A stretch of DNA of 64,000 nucleotides from Ornithodoros turicata (GCF_037126465.1 NC_088210.1:12050011-12114010), one strand, 5' to 3'; counted from the first letter of the stretch, positions 52,736-62,904 are shown. The notes: generated by a model not told the origin, from the sequence alone. A program made the numbers and translations.

Positions 52736-52860
52736 CACGGTCTTAGCCAACCATCATTCCGAATGCCACTTTCGTCTTCTGTGATTTGTTCAAAGAGAGG
52801 GTCGTACGATATTTGATGTTCATTGTCACAAAAGGGCGTACAACTTTCCAATTGACACGT
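52736..52860. mobile_element. Degenerate left half of family P
   Basis: CGCACGGTCTTAGCCAACC, ATCATTCCGAATGCCAC, CGTACGATATTTG…TTGTCACAAAAGGGCGTAC. Confidence 0.55.
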
Positions 52861-53054
52861 AATTTAGTTAATTAGTCTTATCTATGTGGCTCATGAGCAA
52901 CAGTGAAAAAGGTATACACGGCTGATACACGTAGAGCCACTCTGTCCGTTCATCTCCATATTTTTTCTCTTTTATACCAATCAACCAACCACTCTGTCCG
53001 TTTTTTAATACAAAAGTTGCTGCATACTGAGCACCCTGTATAACTATACACCTA
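52861..53054. other. Spacer with CACCCTGTATAA word
   Basis: GAGCACCCTGTATAAC (53028) resembles the inverted CAGGGTGT terminus of the large foldback families, without a partner here. Confidence 0.35.
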
Positions 53055-53146
53055 CACTCTTAAAAATAAGGTGGTGGTGGTGATGGTGAAAGGGCTTGCC
53101 ACCACATAGCACACTCCTAGCCAATCATCATCTCGAATGATATCAT
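53055..53146. mobile_element. Family P left end disrupted by a SINE tail
   Basis: CACTCTTAAAAATA is followed by GGTGGTGGTGGTGATGG, TGAAAGGGCTTGCC (an inverted S1 tail, 53079-53110). It then continues ACCACATAGCACACTCC to ATGATATCATG, where (AT)n begins. About 7 bp of the P terminus are missing at the junction and no duplication is visible. Confidence 0.75.
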
Positions 53147-53167
53147 GAATATATATATATATATATG
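53147..53167. repeat. (AT)n microsatellite
   Basis: Alternating AT. Confidence 0.9.
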
Positions 53168-53172
53168 ACTAT

Positions 53173-53622
53173 ACCGGGTGTCTCAGTTAAATCCCCGGGC
53201 TAAATAATTCGCGAACCGGGGCACCAATCGAATAACCTTTCTTTTCTCCAAGTATCTGTTCAATACCGCCTACAAGATGCGCACCGCGTGAATGAGCGGG
53301 AGGCTCTCATTATTTAAATAAAAGTTCAAATGAGTTTCATGAAAAAAGCTAACTTCTAAAGCAGGGCGCCGACTGCATTGAAATGGGTACTACCCCTTTT
53401 GGGACCTTCAGTGGACACCTATTAGAGAAAAATCTGCCACCGAAGCGGGTCATTTGTTGCAGTAATTAATTGGTTTCGGTTTACGTATTTTTGTCGCGGC
53501 TGGTCGCGGCGAATCGCAAAAGGATGTAATTCATTGGTGCAAGGACGTAATTCATTGGTGGACGTGGGAGTGAAAGAGCGTCCTTTTGCGCTTCACCGCG
53601 ACCAGCCGCGACAAAAATATGG
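53173..53622 (+). mobile_element. Terminal-hairpin element, partner at 47729-48204
   Basis: Starts TATACCGGGTGTCTCAGTT, passes GGGCGCCGACTGCATTG, GCCACCGAAGCGGGTC and AATTAATTGGTTTCGG, and ends in a hairpin. In the hairpin TATTTTTGTCGCGGCTGG and CCAGCCGCGACAAAAATA flank two ATGTAATTCATTGG-like units. One inverted-repeat-free end plus one hairpin end is unusual for a MITE. Confidence 0.8.
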
Positions 53623-53745
53623 TTGAGGTTGAGGGTAGTACAGGTTAGGTTCGTGCAGCTTGCCTCATAGCTACGGTATGACCTGCTAATCTGATTAAGC
53701 CCGGTTAGTCTAGGATATAGGTTCGTGCGGGTTGCCTCATGCCTA

Positions 53746-53939
53746 TACTCTTAGAAATTAAGTTCACCGCATAGCACTATCCTCGTCAACCATAATCTCC
53801 AATGATATCGTTGTCGTTATTCGTTGAAAACTGGAGGCGTACTCCTTTTTGTGACACTTATGCTGTTCATAATTTCACAAAAAAGGCGTACGCCTTCTGC
53901 TTCCAACAAATCAAGGCAGATAACGATATCATTCGAGTG
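53746..53939 (-). mobile_element. Palindromic MITE, family P, shortened right arm
   Basis: Left terminus TACTCTTAGAAATTAAG, normal core and loop CTTATGCTGTTCATAA. After GATATCATTCG the outer right arm is deleted, so that only AGTG plus TA remain. TA lies outside both ends. Confidence 0.9.
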
Positions 53940-54013
53940 TAAGTATATGACGTCATAACGAAAACCAGAGTCATTCACTACTGCTGTATGCGCGACTTCC
54001 GGTTCTTTAACTA

Positions 54014-54401
54014 CACTGTAAACTGAAAAACACCCTTATGGGTGTAAATCGCTTGTCCTATAATTGACTCCTCTTTTTACACCGTATGGTCTGGAACAAC
54101 CTTTTTAGAAGGTGTATCCCGTGTAAAACGCCCTTTGAAAGGGTGCTTTTCCTTGAAAGTGCCGTCTTTTGCACCCTTTATACACCTTTTAGGAGGGTGT
54201 TTAACGATCTTACACCCTCCTAAAAGGGTGTTTAAAGGGTGCAAAAGAGGGCATTTTCAAAGAAAAGCGCCCTTTCCATGGGTGATTTACACGGAATACA
54301 CCCTCTAAAAAGGGTGTTCCAGACCATGTACGGTGTAAAAAGAGGTGTCAGTTATAGGACAAGCCATTTACACCCATAAGGGTGTTTTCTAGTTTACAGT
54401 G
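54014..54401. mobile_element. Foldback MITE, CACTGTAAAC ends, 388 bp
   Basis: TA on both sides. CACTGTAAACTGAAAAACAC and GTGTTTTCTAGTTTACAGTG at the ends. The arms pair almost along the whole length with many internal small palindromes (CACCCTTATGGGTGTAAA, GAAGGTGTATCC, CCTCCTAAAAGGGTGT). It is non-coding. Confidence 0.92.
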
Positions 54402-55093
54402 TAGTCTCTTTCGTGTCCATCGCTGAATGTGCGGTTCACCCGCGGGAGCACTGTGTATACCAACATCCCTATACGAGCTATATGATTATCCGCTGATTCA
54501 GAAGCAGGCATTCGTGTCGTGTTCAAGTTCAGCCCTCGCGTCCTTCCTTCCAATGTCCCTCAAGCTCGTGGACTCCTTTCCTAGCGAGCCGTTCGTAATT
54601 TGCTTCACTTGCGCGCGACGCATAATCGATGAGTCAAATAAATTAATGGCGTGATTAATTTCGGAGGCGTCGTTAACACCTCAAGTTCGCTGGGATTAAA
54701 GTTACACTTTTTGGCTCAGATTTTTCCGCGTTGCATTAGTGCGCGAGCTGTCGATTTTTAGAAGGATTCCGCGTGGCCGTTAATCTCAACGTTCACCGTG
54801 TGCACTCCGCGATTTTAATTACGCCATTGAGTTTTTTCGTGACGATATATATGTCGTGCGTGTGGCTGTGTACATTTTGATGTTGAATCAGTTAATCATG
54901 CTGCAGCGCGTAAAGTAAAAGCGCATAAAGTAATTCGACGGTGGGATACACATATACGCAAATTCATTCTTCAAAGTGATAAACTGGACAAGTTTATGAC
55001 GCTCGAGCACGACGAAAATATCGTAGGAACGCAGCGACACAGAAGAGCTGATCTGATCGAGCGTTTGAAAGTCATGAAATTTTTGCATACCTG
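54402..55093. other. No gene recognised
   Basis: A plus frame (54427-54654, 75 codons) has no known motif. AT-rich otherwise. Confidence 0.35.
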
Positions 55094-55341
55094 CACTCTT
55101 AAAAATGAACTTCACCACATAGCACGCTCCTAGCCAACCATCATCTCAAATGATATCGTTATCTGCCCTGATTTGTCGAAAACGGGAGGTGTACGCCTTT
55201 TTTGTGACACTTATGCTGTTCATAATTGTCACAAAAAGGCGTACGCCTCCCGTTTTCAACAAATCAGGGCAGATAACGATATCATTTGAGATGATGGTTG
55301 GCTAGGAGCTTGCTATGCGGTGAAGTTCATTTTTAAGAGTG
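55094..55341 (-). mobile_element. Palindromic MITE, family P subtype P1, TG flanks
   Basis: TG lies outside both ends. Termini complete. Core ATATCGTTATCTGCCCTG with its inverse. Loop CTTATGCTGTTCATAA. Confidence 0.95.
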
Positions 55342-55544
55342 TGGACGAGTGGAGCACGAGGAAAAGATTGTTCAATAGGTTACGTAACCTGTTTTTTTTT
55401 ATGTATTTTATTTGCTTGATGTGTATTAACGATTTTGTGCTTAAAAAAATAAGAATATTCGAGCCAATATCGTAGTGTAGCGCACGTCCATTGTGCTCCC
55501 TCTTTCCCACATCATTTTCTGCTTGTTGAGGCGGTCACTACTCG

Positions 55545-56070
55545 GGTTGTGGAGTTGCCATTCCGGAGTGGAAATCATTCCGGAATCATTCCAGATTTAT
55601 CAGAGCTAGGAATGGAATTCGAAAGAAATGGCGGAAACTGTCATATAGGAACGGAACGGGAATGGAATTAGGCTTTTTTTTTTTTTACATGAATGGAATT
55701 GGAATGGAAGGCTGCGGGTGCCCCGGTGGCAGTGTTCGTTTCAACCCGGTGGCTTTTTGCCGGAGCACTCTTTGCACACCCGCACCGCATCTGCACGCGG
55801 TCAAGAGGAAGAATAACCTTCTCTTTGCACTTTTTCAGTCCTGTGTAATGTCAACCTCCACTATAGCACTGCTGGGCTATAGCCAATACTGTTACGGGTC
55901 CCTTTTCTTTTATTGGTGGAATTAAAAGAATGGGATGGGGCTGCCAGGCCATTCCAGGAGTGGGAATTGACCGTACCTTTTCGTTCTAATAAATTGAAAG
56001 GAATGGAATTATCACAAATCGCCATTCCTCGGAATGGAATTGGAATGGATGTCCGCATTCCGGCGACCCT
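55545..56070. repeat. GGAATGG-rich repeat, possibly hAT-derived
   Basis: Dense GGAATGGAATT words on both sides (55560-55700 and 55975-56055) around a non-repetitive middle. CGGGTTGTGGAGTTGCC at the left and CCGGCGACCCTG at the right are weakly inverted. The ends are uncertain. Confidence 0.45.
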
Positions 56071-56648
56071 GATTACTACACTTTTCCGAATTTATCGTTG
56101 TACCCTTGTCTGCACGAGCAACCCAACGCGTCCTGCACTCTTAAGGGCGAAACGCATTGGACGATTTCTCAGCGTCAAAACGTCGCGCGTACGCCATGGC
56201 CTTGCACACGCGGTGGAGAAACGCCAGCGAGGCGACCACCCGAAACGCATGGGACGCGTACGGAGCGAGTGACGCACGCCACTGTTGCTATATTCGTCGA
56301 CCACAAATATCTGTTAGAACGTGCAGATGCTCTTCTTTCCTGTGGTTCCTGCGTTCCTTCATTCCAGATACCATTAAAATGTGCACGTAAATTTAGTGTG
56401 ATGGATAATGTCCCAAAAATGTATGCGAGCTGCTCATACGCCACCTTGTCTGCCGCACGACGGCCATGGCTCTGTCTACTTCTCGGAAAACGCGCCCAGA
56501 CGCGCGCGAATATCTGTAGTCGACAGATTCCGGCGTACGCCCTCCGCGCGCGTTGAAAAACTGGTTTTTACGAGGTCACACGCACGCCTAGCGCGCGCGC
56601 GTCCTGAAAACGTCGGAAAAACGCTCCATGCGTTTAGCCCTTTAGGAA
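56071..56648. other. No gene recognised
   Basis: Five overlapping frames on both strands (up to 152 codons at 56098-56556) reflect GC-rich composition. No motif is recognised. Confidence 0.35.
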
Positions 56649-57014
56649 TGATGTTCACTGCATAGCACGCTCCTAGGCAACCATCGTCTCGAATGATACT
56701 GTTATCTGCCCTGATTTCTTTCTTTCTTTCTTTATTTACCCTCAGGTCAGAGAATTACAGAGGGGAGTGGCAAAATAAAGGAACATACAACGAATTTACA
56801 GTCCAGCAGCTTGCGGAAGCTGTTAGGGTCCCGGACGATGGTGTCGAATTTGTTGAAAACGGGAGGCGTACGCCTTTTTTCTGACAATTATGAACAGCAT
56901 GAGTGTCACAAAAAAGGTGTACGGCTCCCGTTTTCAAAAAATCAGGGCAGATAACGATATCATTCGAGACGACGGTTGGCTAAGGAACGTGCTATGCAGT
57001 AAAGTTCATTTTTT
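56649..57014 (+). mobile_element. Family P copy interrupted by a LINE tail
   Basis: The left arm runs to CTGTTATCTGCCCTGATTT. The element resumes at about 56847 with TTTGTTGAAAACGGGAGG and continues to the end at TTCATTTTTTCAGCGTG. Plus-orientation loop. Confidence 0.88.
56720..56846 (-). mobile_element. LINE 3'-end insertion with (AAAG)n tail
   Basis: Minus strand reads TTCGACACCATCGTCCGGG, ACCCTAACAGCTTCCGC, TGTAAATTCGTTG, CTGACCTGAGGGTAAATAAA and (GAAA)n. The translated piece is FDTIVRDPNSFRKLLDCKF. The flanks share ATTT only, so the duplication is short or eroded. This is a third LINE lineage, distinct from the poly-C and TTG-tailed ones. Confidence 0.7.
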
Positions 57015-57165
57015 CAGCGTGTGCCTTGCGCGACGTCTAGTTTATGCACACAAAGCCGTGAACCGTACGAAGAAGAGAAGAAGGAAAAGATAAGCAAAAG
57101 AAGTAACAGGGAAAAAGATAATGAAGAAGAAAAAGAAACAAAAGAGGTGGTAAGGCAGTAGAAGG

Positions 57166-57330
57166 AAAAGCCCAAGCAGCACAACGTACCGAAAGTCGAG
57201 TGCAATAGGGGTGGACAGTACGTGTCTTATCAATGTTCTTTAGTTTCTCCAGTTCGTTCAAGGTCTTCCACCTACCCGTCCACCCCTATTGCACTCGACT
57301 TTCAGTACATTGTGCTGCTTGGGAGAACAG
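57166..57330. repeat. Inverted repeat, 50-bp arms
   Basis: CCCAAGCAGCACAACGTACC, GAAAGTCGAGTGCAATAGGG, GTGGAC on the left and GTCCACCCCTATTGCACTCG, ACTTTCAGTACATTGTGCTG on the right, with a 55-bp spacer. Confidence 0.85.
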
Positions 57331-58749
57331 GAAGTATAAAAGACAAAGAAGCAGAGAGAAAGAAAACGAAGAAGGAGGAGGCCGACTATATTACAGAACG
57401 GTTATATAAAAGCGCATGACTATAGTAAGGGGTTATGCTGTTGTCTCGTCCATATGTGACCTCCCGTGGAGTGCAGACCAGTCACTCATCGTTTTCGCAT
57501 AACCGAAAACCTGCTGTTTCACGTGCATCGCTGTGCACGAAAGTATTCCGAACAGGACGGCGACACAGAAGAGCACGTGCCCCGGCACACTGGACGATTT
57601 TACGCACGCAATTAGGATAAGCTGCTAATTTAGTCGGACAGGCTGGATAAAGAAAACTGGTTTTATTTTGTTCCTTATTTTTTATTTTTTTATTTCTCCT
57701 TATTCACTTATGAAATGACTCACGAAAAGCTGAGCACATGCTTCTCACCGCTTAGTGCTCTCACTGATCGATTTCCTCTATCTTCTACGTGAATAAGCGG
57801 AAAGAAGAGGAAGCGGAAGGGGCAGAAACTCATTGGTTGTAACGATGAAAGATGTGTTCATTGGTTGTGCTTCTGCTTTTGTGCCTCATACTTAACGCAC
57901 CCCAAAATCCCGATGCGTCCCATCCTGTGGTTGAAGTCAACATGTTCTAATTTCACGTGACTGATGTTGGTATTTAAGTTTCACAAGCGAGTCAACCACA
58001 CTGAAATCTTTACGCTGCCATTGTCTAAACGCCGAACCGCATGGCACAAAAGAACTATCCGAAAACTGTGCGAAGCGAAATCAGGACCGAACTTTTTTCT
58101 GTGCATCACACCGCATGCTACCGGAATGCAAGCCGAATTTCGGCCGAAGACTTCTGGCCTTGGGAGCACATCTCCTTTGAACCATCAAGCTCAGTGAGCT
58201 AATCCCTGTATTCATACGGGTAGTAGTATTCAGTCGCAACAGTCGACCCGATTGCTTCGTCATCGTTGCTATGGTTCTCCTTCCGGCTGAATAGCCATTG
58301 GATGCTTCCTACTTTTTCGGTTGGCGTCACTTCCCATTCCGGAGGAGGAATCTGGCTTGGCCAGATCTAGATCTTGGCCTTCTTTTAAATTCCTAGCCCT
58401 ATAGTCATCCCTCCCTACAGTCATGTCCAAACATGATAGGGAAAGCAGTGTATATGAACACACATAATTAAGTTGACGCGTTACACACCTGGTGGCGCCA
58501 CGTGCATTTTCAATGGCCATTAGTATCAACGATCATTGAAAACTGCCCTTTATAGCTATGAAGGGAGTGAGGATGCTCCTCAGGGGGAGTGATATATGTG
58601 GCAAGGGTGTACTCCCCCCCCCAAAAAAAAGGAGTTACAGCGCACCCCTTTTTTTAATAATGTGGAGAGGCAGCAACAGTACGTTCCCGTGTGAACACTG
58701 GAAAGGACGCTCTGGAGCCTACACTTCACGCACCCAATGCTCTAAGCTA
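57331..58749. other. No gene recognised
   Basis: Short opposed frames at 57964-58263. A C-run/A-run pair at 58614-58629 within a small GGTGTACTCC…GGAGTTACAGCGCACC inverted motif. Confidence 0.35.
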
Positions 58750-58751
58750 CA

Positions 58752-58886
58752 CTCCTAAAAAATATATAAAAAATAAATAAATAAAATAAATAAAAAAGGA
58801 AGGGTGGAGCAATTTCACCTTTTAGGAGGTAATGGTCATCGCATATGTTGTGCCTAAAAGGTTGCAAAGTTCTACCTGCTATACCT
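58752..58886. repeat. MITE-like repeat related to 22055-22299
   Basis: CACTCCTAAAAAATATATAA behind TA, an (AAAT)n stretch, then CACCTTTTAGGAGGTAATGG, TTGTGCCTAAAAGGTTGC and AAAGTTCTACCTGC. The second half is the inverse of 22100-22170. Confidence 0.6.
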
Positions 58887-59028
58887 CACTCTCAAAATAG
58901 AACTTCACCGCATAGCACGTTGTCCGCCAAGCATTGTCACGAGTGATAGGGTTACCATTCCTGATTCGGTGAGCGAGGGTGGGGAGGGCGTACGCCTTTT
59001 TCTAGCAATTTGGATCTATGATAATTGA
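58887..59028. mobile_element. Left half of a family P subtype P3 copy
   Basis: CACTCTCAAAATAGAACTTC, ATAGGGTTACCATTCCTGATTC and GGCGTACGCCTTTTTC, then cut by repeat sequence with ACCACCCTTTTACACCC. Confidence 0.8.
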
Positions 59029-59186
59029 TTTTACCACCCTTTTACACCCTTTGTCAGACGCTATGTTGACCTAGGTGGTAACTATAGAAGTTACCACCTT
59101 TTCACACCTCCGAGCTGGAGGAAGGAAGACGACGAAAGAAAGAAACAACTGCCGAAGCTAGGGTGCATGAATGCTAGCTCTCTCTG

Positions 59187-59313
59187 GCGGTACTCTGAAA
59201 CTTGTTTTTCTAGTGCTCCAGGGTGCCTCAATACTAGCTCCCTCTGTGCAGGGGGAGCTAGTATTGAGGCACCCTATAGAGCACTAGAAAAACAAGTTTC
59301 AGAGTACCGCCAG
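59187..59313. repeat. 127-bp near-perfect palindrome
   Basis: GGCGGTACTCTGAAACTTG, TTTTTCTAGTGCTC, GGGTGCCTCAATACTAGC pair with their inverse around TCTGTGCA. The outer part recurs at 59486 (GGCGGTACTCTGAAACTTGT), and AGGGTGCAT at 59161 and GGCACCCT at 59523 may be the ends of a larger element. Confidence 0.88.
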
Positions 59314-59898
59314 CCTCTTCCGCTCGCCGCCGTGATGGTTGTTGGCCGAATCTACACACGTGACCGTGATTCACCATATCCCTTCCAGAGCGCAGAGCGT
59401 CAACAAAGCGGGCCCAATTGGCGTGGAAGGGAAATGGCGGGGTTGCCTGGTTACGTGAGGCGAAGCCAGTTCAAGCCAGTCGGTAGGCGGTACTCTGAAA
59501 CTTGTTCGTTCTAGTGCTGTCAGGCACCCTCGCCGAAGCTGTTGTCAGAGAGCTCCGTTTTGACCGGTGGAAGGTAGAGCTCGCGCTCCAGGACGCTCTA
59601 GAGCGATCGGCCGCTGCCAGTCGAAGGTGCCATTAGTGTCACCCCTCGTATGCTCTCTCGCAACCCATCCGGCCTCTCCACACCTTCCTGTCTTTCAGTT
59701 CATGTTTTCGCACCCTGGGTGTAAACCTATGAACGTATTCTTTTATCAAATGTTTTATCTTACGGGTACGAATTCAACCACTTCGTATTGTATTGCTGAT
59801 TGGATTACGCTCTGTGGGGGCCGTACGTCTTTGCCTCAATCAATTCAATCAATCAATTGATTGAGCTCCCAAAAGTTCCATACGGGCGTTACATGGTA
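59314..59898. other. No gene recognised
   Basis: Probably includes the rest of the AGGGTGC element up to about 59530. (TCAA)n at 59838-59860. No protein motif. Confidence 0.35.
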
Positions 59899-60148
59899 CA
59901 CTCTTAAAAATGAACTTCACCGCGTAGCACGCTCCTAGCCAACCATTATCTCGAATGATATCGTTATCTGCCCTGATTTGTTGAAAACAGGGGGGCGTAC
60001 GCCTTTTCTGTGACAATTATGAACAGCATAAGTGTCACAGAAATGGCGTACGCCCCCCGTTTTCAACAAATCAGGGCAGATAACGATATCATTCGAGATA
60101 ATGGTTGGCTAGGAGCGTGCTATGCGGTGAAGTTCATTTTTAAGAGTG
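59899..60148 (+). mobile_element. Palindromic MITE, family P subtype P1
   Basis: TA on both sides. Nearly identical to 21294-21542 throughout, including the shared AAAACAGGGGG arm and ACAGAAATGG. Plus-orientation loop. Confidence 0.95.
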
Positions 60149-60637
60149 TAGGAGTGGGTTACAGGAAGTGAGGGAAAAGATAATACATAGAAGAAAAAAG
60201 GCAGTAAAACAGCAAGAACAAGTTGAACCCTCACTTGCTCGTTCAGCCTCCGTAATTTACGTTGCTCTACCTTTCTCCCTACTAGTCGCCTCTATGCACT
60301 ATATATGCTGCATCTATTAACGCGAACAGGATCTAATGTTTACGCTAGGAAACACGCATAAATAGTACGTGCAGTCTTCCACATTCGAGTAAGCGCTATA
60401 ACTGTTTTTCCGGCTGGCTGTTTTCGCTTCGCGACTCCTATACCGAACAAACTTGACAGCGTGATGCAACGAGAAGGAAGTTCAGAGTGAGCACGAAGTC
60501 TCTGTCCCGGAGTTCATAAGAGTCACGATTAAATGCGCGCTCCGTGCGTCTTGATGCTGAGGCAAAACAAAACGGGAATGCGCTGTGGACGACATGATAT
60601 TGCGCATTGAAGTACACCGCCGTATCGCTCGTCTATA
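60149..60637. other. No gene recognised
   Basis: A minus frame of 77 codons (60482-60715) has no known motif. Confidence 0.35.
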
Positions 60638-60833
60638 CAGGGTGTTTATCCTAAAGTGATAAAAAATTTTAAGCTGACGACGTGCTCGCCGGAGGATTGA
60701 AACTTTGGCCGCCATTTAGGAAGGCTTTGGACAATTTTTAATTGAGGGAAATGTCCTTTTTTTTTTCAAATGAACTTTGAAAATTGCCAAGCGAACCTCA
60801 CCTTTTTTTTTTACAGAAATATAAAGTCCTCCG
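60638..60833 (+). mobile_element. Left half of the 41415-type foldback
   Basis: TA then CAGGGTGTTTATCCTAAAG, CCGGAGGATTGAAACTTTGG, AAGGCTTTGGACAATTTTTA, GAACTTTGAAAATTGCCAAG and CGAACCTCAC, in the same order as 41415-41610. The right arm is absent. Confidence 0.75.
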
Positions 60834-60913
60834 CGCGGATAACCACAGACCCAACAAAAACCATGCACAGTATCGTTCGCAGGTCCCAGTCGATGTTAGC
60901 GTGTTACTCTCAG

Positions 60914-61020
60914 AAGTCGGCCCAGGACGCACATTTCCCCAGGGCGTCAGTTGTGGCGTTGCCCACCTGTGTGAGGCCGACAACGGTGAGCCATTCCACC
61001 ACCACCGCCACCACCGCCAA
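60914..61020 (+). mobile_element. S1 SINE 3' fragment
   Basis: GAAGTCGGCCCAGGACGCAC, GGGCGTCAGTTGTGGCGTTG, GAGGCCGACAACGGTGAGCC and a (CCA/CCG)n tail. No duplication is identified. Confidence 0.85.
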
Positions 61021-61065
61021 CGTCACCGCCAACGTCACCGAATACGCCGGAGTATGTTCCGTAAG

Positions 61066-61142
61066 ATGAAAGATGAAAGATGAAAGTCACTGAAAAGGTT
61101 AGCCAGCTGTAGGACTCGAACCCACATCTTCTGGCTGCCGAT
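61066..61142 (-). mobile_element. S3 repeat fragment with tRNA 3' half
   Basis: GAAAGATGAAAGTCACTG, AAAAGGTTAGCCAGCTGTAGG and CTCGAACCCACATCTTCTGG, identical in order to 4195-4250. The rest of the tRNA is missing. Confidence 0.75.
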
Positions 61143-61714
61143 TTCATGTTCCGTAAGCTCTTGTCTAGCACCGTACGAAATAGTGCGCAGAAGTGCAAAT
61201 TTTCCGTCTATGTCGGCGCAGGTTAGAGGAAAATCGCATCAAAATTTAAGAAGACGTATCCGACAGCAAATACCTTTCTCTGAGGAATGTAAATTGGTGT
61301 CATAAACTATATATTGTATTGGCCTGACAAAGTTCTAGACTTTCTGGTCGCAGCGAAAGAAAAAAAAAGAAGTAGCTAGCGCAATAGCAGCTCTATACAT
61401 TACACCGCCAACTATATCGACGGTGGTACGTTACAGCAATACAGGACGAGTCAAAGTGACTTCAATCATCGAGGCTAACATCTCCGGATGTCTACGTCAC
61501 ACCCTTTAGCTATGCTGTGACCCCGAGCACAGCCACCTCCGTGCTCGGACTTTTTATTTATTTATTTCTTCAGTTGTTAGCAAACTCACTGTGCTTCATG
61601 ATTTGTTAAATAATTGTGGGTCGATGCCATTCAAGCCTAAAGCCAGAAGAATGCGTATATTTATGTGCTTCATACGATACCATTATTGGCCCGTATATAC
61701 GCTGTGGCATTTGT
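61143..61714. other. No gene recognised
   Basis: (TTTA)n near 61549-61563. No coding or repeat signature I can name. Confidence 0.35.
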
Positions 61715-61725
61715 AACTTCGTCGT

Positions 61726-61835
61726 TCCCCTAGAAGTCGGCCCAGGACGCACATTTCCCCAGGGCGTCAGTCGTGACGTTGCCCACATACGTGAGGCCGA
61801 CAACGGCAAGCCCTTCCACCACCACCACCACCACC
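61726..61835 (+). mobile_element. S1 SINE 3' fragment with 11-bp TSD
   Basis: TAGAAGTCGGCCCAGGACGC, GGCGTCAGTCGTGACGTTGC, GAGGCCGACAACGGCAAGCC, (CCA)n. AACTTCGTCGT flanks both sides (61715-61725 and 61836-61846). The 5' end is truncated at almost the same place as the 60.9-kb copy. Confidence 0.9.
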
Positions 61836-61846
61836 AACTTCGTCGT

Positions 61847-62904
61847 AACTCATTTGTAACTTCGTAGACTTCGTCGAAGGGCTGGGGGCTTTATTTTCAC
61901 GAGCGCAGCTCAACGCTTGACGAACACCAAAGCTTGTTCGCTTGCAAAATCAGTCAAGGCTGTTTGGCTCGGTACTTAGGGCTTTTGCGCGTTATAAAGC
62001 TGATTCTACGAACATCATTTTGAACAGATTCTGAAACTAGCGAATTAACATTCCTCACACAAGGCCTTCTCCAGTGCACAGCCCCGGCGCATGTCCCCTT
62101 TATCATGGTGATGACGGGAACAAGAAAAAAGAATCGACCAGAAAAACAACAACAAACATTAATTTTCTCCTTCCACAGAGACAATGTACTCCGAGTAGAC
62201 CATTTAATGCTCTAATTTTAGTTCCATATCCAAGTTCGTTTCAAGTTACGCTCGAAACGTGGTTGAATCCGAGTAGGCGAGGAAGTGGCATCGGCTGTTA
62301 GACGCGGAGTAAGCGCTAGCAAATTAACCTTGAAATTATTCGAATTACGCAAATGGAAAGTGTCGGTCGCGCAGCCTCTTTGTGTTTTGTTTTGGCGACT
62401 TTCAATTGGAAGTGCGTCTATTCGCCGACATGGGAACCCTGCACCCAGAGACATTGTGGAATTAGGGAACCTTTGGACTGCCGTCGTCGATACATCACGG
62501 GGGTGCCTCCAAGGACAGTGGGACGCTTATAACAATGCAAGCGTCCGAGTGACGCCGGACCACGGCGGAAGGCAGGTAATCCAAGGTTAACCATGTGGTT
62601 CTCGTCGCTTTGAGACATTGCGACAGAAAGTCGCCGCTCGTCAGGCGGCACAACCATAATTGAACTGTCAGAAGCACTTAAGTGGACGGTTTTTACTTTT
62701 CCCATACATGTTTGTCGTGTAGTGTAATGTCAGCACTGACATCAGTTTCGTGGGTGCTGATTGGTGGAGGAGAGGTGGCCTTTCCTTTAAGAAGGCACCC
62801 GCGCATGTTGGCGGGGTTGATTGCTGATGGTCTCGCTGCCACTTAGGCTAGCAGTTGTAACTGGAAGTTCCCTGTAATAAATGTAAGTTGTTGGTGTTCT
62901 ACGT
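61847..62904. other. No gene recognised
   Basis: Opposed frames at 62218-62454, 62285-62590 and 62418-62705 have no known motif. Confidence 0.35.

Noticed and set aside
53173..53622. Helitron call
   Set aside because: No CTRR 3' end and no A/T insertion site can be shown; only the terminal hairpin fits.
8230..60148. Recurring peptide MTLMLFIIVTKKAYASRFQQIRADNDIIRDYGWLGACYAVKFIFKSV in many frames
   Set aside because: It is the translation of the family P palindrome. It appears on both strands of each copy and starts and stops with the element. Not a protein family.
340..60148. CRISPR array, because of many similar palindromic repeats
   Set aside because: Spacing is irregular (kilobases), repeats are about 245 bp with terminal inverted repeats and target duplications, and the window is eukaryotic.
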